A stretch of 36,754 bases of DNA from contig JADHQS010000005.1 in assembly GCA_016777845.1 (NCBI GenBank), positions 1 to 36,754 of the forward strand. Reading direction: 5' to 3'. The notes under the pieces are model-generated. The model was not told the DNA's origin, did not search any database, and saw nothing but the letters and a program-made list of their open reading frames with translations. Below are positions 32,136 through 36,754 of the stretch, one piece after another. The position numbers were made by a program, and so were the translations under genes. Each line of letters begins with the position of its first letter. The stretch's first letter is position 1. The DNA comes from Candidatus Actinomarina sp. Its GTDB lineage: Bacteria > Actinomycetota > Acidimicrobiia > Actinomarinales > Actinomarinaceae.

Positions 32136-33035
32136 ATGGTAAATATACTAAAAAACAGTCCTTCAGATTTTGAAGGCATTAAAGAATGGGATTATAAAGA
32201 ACATTTCTACACATTAAATACTGAATACGGAGATTTAAGAATTCATTACGTAGATGAGGGATCAGAAAATGATAAAACCGTACTATTACTTCATGGAGAG
32301 CCTGACTGGGGTTATATCTATAGACAATTTATTGATCCATTGGTTGAAAATAATTTAAGGGTTATTGTTCCAGATCTTCCTGGTTTTGGTAAATCAGACA
32401 AACTATCTGAAAGAACGGCTTATACATATGAAAAATATGTAGCGTGGATGAATGCTTGGCTACGGGATTTAAATCTAAACAATTTAACTTTATTTGGGCA
32501 AGATTGGGGAGGATTAATCGGCTTAAGACTTGTTGTAGAAAACCAAGATAAATTTGATAGTGTAGTTATAAGTAATACTGGATTACCAACAGGTGATGTA
32601 CCTCCAGGTGAAGCATTTGAAAGCTGGAAAAACTACTCTCAGACAGTAGAAAATTTCCATGCTGGAGGAATTGTAAAAGGTGGTACCGTCAACGGTCTGG
32701 AGCAATACGTAATTGATGCTTATAACGCTCCGTTTCCAGATGAATCATACAAAGAAGCAGCAAGACAGTTTCCAATGATAGTACCTATTACACCAGATGA
32801 TCCAAGTTCAGAAATTAATAGAAACGCATGGAAAGAATTAAAAAAATGGGATAAACCTTTTTTATGTGTTTTTAGTGAACAAGATCATGTATTCAAAGGT
32901 GTTGATAAAGCATTTACTAAAAATGTTCCTGGTTCTAAAAATCAACCGCACAAGATAATTCAAGGTGGACATTTTGTCCAAGAAGATAACCCAGAAGAAT
33001 GTATTGAGGCAATATTAACTCTTACTAATAGCTAA
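32136..33035 (+). CDS. Haloalkane dehalogenase (HLD-I-like)
   Basis: A 299-residue alpha/beta hydrolase that hydrolyses carbon-halogen bonds. Oxyanion segment HGEPDW (53-58), nucleophile Asp123 followed by Trp124 in GQDWGG, catalytic acid Asp250 in SEQDHVF and His279 in GGHFVQED: the full triad of the DhlA-like subfamily, with a second halide-binding Trp likely in the cap (Trp164). Epoxide hydrolase activity is the main alternative. TAAAAT at 32124-32129, overlapping the umuD stop, lies 6 nt before the ATG, so it has a possible own leaderless promoter. Confidence 0.85.
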   Translation: MVNILKNSPSDFEGIKEWDYKEHFYTLNTEYGDLRIHYVDEGSENDKTVLLLHGEPDWGYIYRQFIDPLVENNLRVIVPDLPGFGKSDKLSERTAYTYEKYVAWMNAWLRDLNLNNLTLFGQDWGGLIGLRLVVENQDKFDSVVISNTGLPTGDVPPGEAFESWKNYSQTVENFHAGGIVKGGTVNGLEQYVIDAYNAPFPDESYKEAARQFPMIVPITPDDPSSEINRNAWKELKKWDKPFLCVFSEQDHVFKGVDKAFTKNVPGSKNQPHKIIQGGHFVQEDNPEECIEAILTLTNS

Positions 33036-33079
33036 CTTCTGCCTTACCCAGTAGTTGTAAACAAGAATTTTTCGAAATA

Positions 33080-33111
33080 AATAAGTAGATTTATTTCTTC
33101 ACCTACTTATT
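33080..33111. terminator. Bidirectional terminator candidate between convergent genes
   Basis: AATAAGTAG (33080-33088) and CTACTTATT (33103-33111) form a 9-bp stem with a 14-nt AT-rich loop between the dehalogenase and flavin-reductase genes; the 3' arm contains the flavin-reductase stop codon. The stem is AT-rich and no long T-tract follows, so termination may be weak. Confidence 0.45.
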
Positions 33112-33616
33112 CGTGCCCTCCTCGGGGAACTCCCCCGTACTTCATGCGTGTATCACCCATATACGCGACTCTTTCTTCAGGTGTTAATGTTTTACAATTA
33201 ATAATTTCACCAACAAAGAACGTATGAGTACCAAAATCTATTTTTTGTTCTGTTTTTAGTTCTATCCAAACACTTGCATTGTCGAATATTGGAACTGAAT
33301 TTTCAGTTAAAGAAACTGGTTCTTTATTTAAATAGCCTTCTGAATATTCTGCAGGCTTAGAAAATTTAACAAAAACTTTTGTGTAATCAGGTGAAAACAT
33401 GTTGATAGTAAAAAAATCACTTTGATTCATTAAGTTAAAAGTAACGCTTTTATTATCTATGCCTACACCAATTAATGGTGGGTCCATACTTACTTGGGTT
33501 ATCCAACTTGCAGTCATACCATTGAACTCTCCATTAGCGTGACTTCCAATTATGCCTAGTGGACTAGGAATTTTCCAAGTTGCTACATTTATATTTTCTG
33601 GTGTCAGATCATTCAT
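33107..33616 (-). CDS. Flavin reductase-like FMN-binding protein
   Basis: A 169-residue split-barrel flavoprotein of the FMN_red/HpaC type: GSHANGEFNGMTASWITQVSMDPPLIGVGI (about 24-53), with the TxxSWxxxxSxDPP flavin motif, and GTHTFFVGEI near 133. Such proteins supply reduced flavin to partner monooxygenases or are oxidases themselves. Its ATG directly follows the TAA of the LLM gene (TAAATG), so the two are coupled and may act as a reductase/oxygenase pair. Confidence 0.87.
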   Translation of the reverse strand: MNDLTPENINVATWKIPSPLGIIGSHANGEFNGMTASWITQVSMDPPLIGVGIDNKSVTFNLMNQSDFFTINMFSPDYTKVFVKFSKPAEYSEGYLNKEPVSLTENSVPIFDNASVWIELKTEQKIDFGTHTFFVGEIINCKTLTPEERVAYMGDTRMKYGGVPRGGHE

Positions 33617-34657
33617 TTACAAACAACTTTTAACAAATTTTATAGTTTCAATATCTAATGGTATTGCTATAGACAGTTCAGTAACGTTACAATTCTTCCA
33701 GTCTTGAATCTTTTCTTTTATTCGCTCTTTAGAGCCAACAAGGGTTAGGTCATCAAGCAATTCATCAGGAAAAATTAATTCCGCTTCTGCTTTTTCACCT
33801 TTTAGATACAATTCCTGAATCTGTGTAGCGATTTCCTCGTAGCCATATTCACACATCAAATTAAAATAAAAGTTTTTATCTTTTGCTCCCATACCGCCTA
33901 CATAAAGTGTGTAATTGTTTCTAGCGGGTGCAAGATATGCATCCCTTTCAGATTCGTCACAAACTTTTGCAAATACTGGAGCAGAAATTTGAAATTTTTC
34001 TTTTTTATTTGGATCACCTGATTTTTCAAAACCTTTTTCTAAAAATTGATTAAAAAATTTATCACCAAGAGTAGGTGAATACATGAAAGGAAGCCATCCA
34101 TCTGCAATCTCTGCTGTCAGTTCAATATTTTTTGGACCAATAGCTGCAAGATAAATTGGAACATCACTTCTTAAAGGTTGTTCGATAAGCTTTAATGGCT
34201 TTCCTAAACCGGAAGCATCAACACCTTTATATGGAAGATTATAATACTCACCCTCAAAAGAAGTTTTACCATCTCTTTGTAATATGTCTCTAACTATCTG
34301 AACATATTCTCTTGTCTTCTTTAATGGTTTTCCATAAGCAACACCATGCCAACCCTCAACAACCTGAGGACCAGAAACCCCAATCCCCAATCTAAACCTA
34401 CCATTAGAGAGTTTATCTAAAGTAGCGGCTGTCATTGCCGTCATAGCAGGAGACCTACCAGGAATTTGCATGATCCCTGATCCCAGATCTAATTTATCTG
34501 TTAATGCAGCAAAATATGAAAGTGGAGTGACTGCGTCATAACCATATGCTTCAGCTGTCCAGATACAAGATATGCCTATTTCATCTAATTCTTTAATTAA
34601 AGATTTTTCACTTGATATATGTGGACCAAAATACCCAACATTTACACTCACTTCCAT
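33617..34657 (-). CDS. LLM-class (luciferase-like) F420-dependent oxidoreductase
   Basis: A 346-residue TIM-barrel protein of the bacterial luciferase superfamily: WTAEAYGYDAVTPLSYFAALT (about 33-53), LGSGIMQIPGRSPAMTAMTAATLDKLSNGRFRLGIGVSGPQVVEGWHG (58-104), the classical actinobacterial LLM pattern. F420 or FMN may be the cofactor; the short coenzyme-binding GxGVSGPQ supports F420 by analogy. Substrate unknown. TATCCT at 34664-34669 lies 6 nt before the ATG. It heads a two-gene operon with the flavin reductase. Confidence 0.88.
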   Translation of the reverse strand: MEVSVNVGYFGPHISSEKSLIKELDEIGISCIWTAEAYGYDAVTPLSYFAALTDKLDLGSGIMQIPGRSPAMTAMTAATLDKLSNGRFRLGIGVSGPQVVEGWHGVAYGKPLKKTREYVQIVRDILQRDGKTSFEGEYYNLPYKGVDASGLGKPLKLIEQPLRSDVPIYLAAIGPKNIELTAEIADGWLPFMYSPTLGDKFFNQFLEKGFEKSGDPNKKEKFQISAPVFAKVCDESERDAYLAPARNNYTLYVGGMGAKDKNFYFNLMCEYGYEEIATQIQELYLKGEKAEAELIFPDELLDDLTLVGSKERIKEKIQDWKNCNVTELSIAIPLDIETIKFVKSCL

Positions 34658-34669
34658 AGGTAAAGGATA

Positions 34670-35182
34670 CTATAAAACTACATCAATAAATTCATCATGA
34701 GTTATCAAACTGTGCATTTGAATATCGTGACTTTCAAATGGAATTTCATTTATTAAATGATTTTTATCTGTGATACCAATAAATGTAGATTTTGAATGAC
34801 GAGATAAAAGCTGATCATAAAAACCCCTACCCTTGCCTAGCCTAGTACCTTTTTTATCAAAACCGAGTCCTGGTACTAAAAATATGTCTACTTTATCAAT
34901 TATTTTTAAATTAATTGGTTGAAAAACATTAAAACTGTTTTTTTCTAACGGTTCCTCATAAATGCATATATTTATTTCTCCATCTTCAAAACATGTTGTT
35001 GCCAAAACTGACTGTCCCTTTAAATGCATGTTTATGTTAAGTTCATTTTCAAGAGGTATATACGTACAAACAATCTTATCTTCGATAACATTTTGTAGCC
35101 TATCAATAACCATTTGAGAGTAATCAGCATTGACCAATGAAATTTTTTTTAGTTTCTTCCTTAATTCTATTTTTTCTAACAT
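34670..35182 (-). CDS. 5-formyltetrahydrofolate cyclo-ligase
   Basis: A 170-residue enzyme that converts 5-formyl-THF to 5,10-methenyl-THF using ATP. N-terminal EKIELRKKLKKIS and the C-terminal signature FLVPGLGFDKKGTRLGKGRGFYDQLL (about 105-130), which holds the nucleotide and folate site. Shorter than the usual ~190 residues but complete. GATAAT is 5 nt upstream of the ATG. Divergent from plsC; the LLM gene starts beyond its stop on the same strand. Confidence 0.92.
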   Translation of the reverse strand: MLEKIELRKKLKKISLVNADYSQMVIDRLQNVIEDKIVCTYIPLENELNINMHLKGQSVLATTCFEDGEINICIYEEPLEKNSFNVFQPINLKIIDKVDIFLVPGLGFDKKGTRLGKGRGFYDQLLSRHSKSTFIGITDKNHLINEIPFESHDIQMHSLITHDEFIDVVL

Positions 35183-35208
35183 AATTTATTATCTAGATAG
35201 TTCTACAT

Positions 35209-35214
35209 TACACT
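35209..35214 (+). promoter_or_regulatory. -10 box (TACACT) of the PlsC-like gene
   Basis: TACACT ends 6 nt before the ATG at 35221, the leaderless spacing of the window; no Shine-Dalgarno sequence. Confidence 0.5.
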
Positions 35215-35220
35215 TACATC

Positions 35221-35952
35221 ATGTTAAGGAACAAATTACTTACATGGTTCAATCTGTTAATCATGGGTATTTACACCATCCCAGTTGCATACTCGATTTG
35301 GTTTGTAGGTTTATTTAACAAATTTACAAAAGCTAAATATTACATTGCACAAAGTTGGACGATACCTTGGATGTGGGCTGCAAGATCAAAGGTAACATTG
35401 ATTAAAAATATCGACTATAAAAAAAATCAGCCTTATGTTGTTATTTCAAATCACTTATCTAATTTAGATCCGATGATCCAATTTAGATATCTTAAAATAA
35501 AGTGGGTGTTTATGGCAAAAAAAGAAGTGTACAAACTGCCATTCTTTAGGACTGCTGCAAAATCTTTTAATTTTATAAAAGTTGATAGATCAGATAAAAA
35601 TGATAGAAAAAGTATTAATGAGCAAGCAAAAACTTTATTTAGTAATGGATGGTCATTAATGGTCTACCCACAAGGAACAAGAGCAAAGCAAGATACTTTT
35701 TTACCATTCAAGAGTGGTGCTTTTCATATTGCATTAGATAATAATATTCCAATCCTTCCAGTTGTAATTGCAGGGACTGGAGACATTTGGCCTAGGGGTG
35801 GAAAATTTATGACTAGTGGCAAAGCAATCATAAATACATTAGAACCGATTGACATTTCAAAATATACAAAAGAGACTATAGACCAATTAGTAGAAGAAAC
35901 ATATCAAAAAATGTCTAAAGTGTATAAAGAATTAACTGCCTCCATAAAATAA
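35221..35952 (+). CDS. 1-acyl-sn-glycerol-3-phosphate acyltransferase (PlsC family)
   Basis: A 243-residue membrane-associated acyltransferase making phosphatidic acid. N-terminal hydrophobic segment (about 10-30), then the four acyltransferase blocks: NHLSNLDP (H-x4-D, near 77), FFRTAAKSFNFIKVDR, YPQGTRAKQ (near 152) and the ILPVVIAGTG block (near 178). The family also includes other lysolipid acyltransferases. The UPF0316 gene follows 18 nt downstream. Confidence 0.9.
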   Translation: MLRNKLLTWFNLLIMGIYTIPVAYSIWFVGLFNKFTKAKYYIAQSWTIPWMWAARSKVTLIKNIDYKKNQPYVVISNHLSNLDPMIQFRYLKIKWVFMAKKEVYKLPFFRTAAKSFNFIKVDRSDKNDRKSINEQAKTLFSNGWSLMVYPQGTRAKQDTFLPFKSGAFHIALDNNIPILPVVIAGTGDIWPRGGKFMTSGKAIINTLEPIDISKYTKETIDQLVEETYQKMSKVYKELTASIK

Positions 35953-35973
35953 TAAAAATCATACAATACGATG

Positions 35974-36489
35974 ATGGACATATTTGTAGCATCACTTTTA
36001 ATTTTTTTATTAAGATTATTAGACCAAACTTTAGGTACCTTAAGAACATTATATGTAAATAAGGGTAAGCCAGTGTTTGGAGCTGTACTAGGTTTTGTCG
36101 AATCAGCAATATGGGTAGTAGCTATATCTAGGGTAATTCAAGATTTAAACGACCCTTTATTAATCTTTGGATATGCTCTAGGTTTTGCATCAGGGACAAT
36201 AATGGGATCCTACATTGAAGGTACAATTGCAATTGGTGATATTGTTGTAAGAATCTTTGCTCCAAAAGATAGCGATAGTATGAAAGTTGCTGAGACTTTA
36301 AGAATTAATGGATTTGGTGTAACAATCATTAATGGTGAAGGAATGCAAGGAGAAGTTAGCATTGCTTGGTGTGTAACGCCAAGAAAAAGACTTAAAGAAG
36401 TTTTAAAGATTGTATCAGATATCAATCCTGATGCATACGTCACTACTGAGTCTACAAATCCAACTAAGTTAACTGGAAACAGAAAATAA
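35974..36489 (+). CDS. UPF0316/DUF2179-DUF5698 membrane protein
   Basis: A 171-residue protein with three membrane segments in the first ~85 residues (RLLDQTLGTLRTLYVNKGK, FVESAIWVVAISRV, GYALGFASGTIMGSYIE) and a cytoplasmic DUF2179-like domain (about 100-155) starting near RIFAPKDSDSM. Function unknown; the DUF2179 domain in related proteins may bind a small ligand. The ATG at 35974 is chosen over 35971 because TACAAT (35962-35967) is 6 nt upstream of it. Its stop is 1 nt from the convergent PNPase stop. Confidence 0.85.
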   Translation: MDIFVASLLIFLLRLLDQTLGTLRTLYVNKGKPVFGAVLGFVESAIWVVAISRVIQDLNDPLLIFGYALGFASGTIMGSYIEGTIAIGDIVVRIFAPKDSDSMKVAETLRINGFGVTIINGEGMQGEVSIAWCVTPRKRLKEVLKIVSDINPDAYVTTESTNPTKLTGNRK

Positions 36490-36490
36490 T

Positions 36491-36754
36491 CTAGAGACCT
36501 TTTTCAAAGTCGTCTTCGAATGAAACTCTTTTTCTATTTGAAGATTTTCTATCATTACTTGGTTTTTTATCTCTGCTATTTCTGTTACTGTTTCTAGATC
36601 TCGAAGGTTTTCTATCGCGGGAATTTTTTGATTCTCCCCCTTCTGCTTCTTCTGGTATTTCTAAGTCTTCAACTGGAGAAAGGCTTACTTTACCATTTTC
36701 AATTGAATCTACTTTGACCTTAATTTTGTCCCCAACAGAAACAACTGCTTCAGT
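36491..36754 (-). CDS. pnp: Polyribonucleotide nucleotidyltransferase, C-terminal end only
   Basis: The last 88 codons, open to the window edge. The start of the visible part, VVSVGDKIKVKVDSIENGKVSLSPVED, matches the final S1 RNA-binding domain of PNPase (the D-K-I-x-V-x-x-x-I-D-x-x-G-K-L-S-L-x-P-V pattern of actinobacterial enzymes). A long basic, Arg/Ser/Asn/Lys-rich tail follows, ending FEDDFEKGL. PNPase degrades and tails RNA by phosphorolysis. Ribosomal protein S1 is the alternative for an S1-domain end with a charged tail. Confidence 0.65.
   Translation of the reverse strand, partial: TEAVVSVGDKIKVKVDSIENGKVSLSPVEDLEIPEEAEGGESKNSRDRKPSRSRNSNRNSRDKKPSNDRKSSNRKRVSFEDDFEKGL

Noticed and set aside
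1-36754. CRISPR arrays, insertion sequences, rRNA, riboswitches
   Set aside because: No spaced direct repeats, transposase motifs, rRNA segments or recognisable riboswitch cores were seen; gaps between genes are too short for most of these.

Overview
The window is AT-rich (roughly one third G+C by eye) and very compact: no gene-free stretch exceeds about 130 bp, and many genes abut or overlap. Gene order and gene content point to an actinobacterium. The block lexA / divergent LysM protein / nrdR, followed by dapF-miaA-miaB-recA-cinA, and the ftsK-dapA-dapB block are actinobacterial arrangements. Predicted F420-type enzymes (LLM oxidoreductase, deazaflavin nitroreductase) and a mycothiol-type DinB-fold protein agree. 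Both SOS boxes are of the Gram-positive type GAAC-N4-GTTC. A streamlined low-GC marine lineage such as Candidatus Actinomarina is my best guess, by inference only.

Layout. 1-3006: lipoprotein start, a 3' fragment of tRNA-Phe, a PanB-like enzyme, a DUF1295 membrane protein, an unknown protein and a cupin. 3011-6374: tRNA-Val, a small membrane protein, an SRAP DNA-protein crosslink enzyme, an S51 peptidase, tRNA-Cys, tRNA-Gly, dUTPase (apparently with a CTG start) and a single-pass membrane protein. 6376-13069: nrdR, a LysM division-inhibitor candidate, lexA, dapF, miaA, miaB, recA, cinA. 13117-13599: a thioredoxin-like lipoprotein whose CxxC motif has in-frame UGA as its first position (UxxC), followed by a hairpin that fits a bacterial SECIS; a strong selenoprotein candidate. 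13665-17099: a phosphonate/phosphate-type ABC importer with a terminator after the binding-protein gene. 17100-21150: ftsK, dapA, dapB. 21199-24140: a metalloprotease-motif/VWA protein paired with a MoxR-like AAA+ ATPase that has altered Walker motifs. 24130-29388: F420-type nitroreductase, DinB-like protein, BtpA-like protein, SbtA-like bicarbonate permease, SDR, MFS exporter. 29392-32126: a DNA-base-hypermodification-related domain protein, umuC and a divergent umuD around a palindromic operator candidate. 32136-36754: haloalkane dehalogenase, flavin reductase, LLM oxidoreductase, 5-formyl-THF cyclo-ligase, PlsC, UPF0316 protein and the C-terminus of PNPase.

Themes. DNA damage and nucleotide hygiene run through the window: lexA, recA, umuDC, SRAP, dUTPase and NrdR, with SOS boxes seen at lexA/LysM and recA. 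Most operon-leading genes have no Shine-Dalgarno sequence but carry a TAnnnT -10 hexamer exactly 6 nt before ATG/GTG, so transcription should begin at the start codon (leaderless mRNA). recA, phnD, umuC and a few others have clear ribosome binding sites instead. The leaderless rule helped choose several starts.

No insertion sequence, integrase, CRISPR array or rRNA was seen. TGA is used as an ordinary stop elsewhere (for example the cupin gene at 3004-3006 and phnE at 16297-16299), so the genetic code is standard apart from the proposed selenocysteine.
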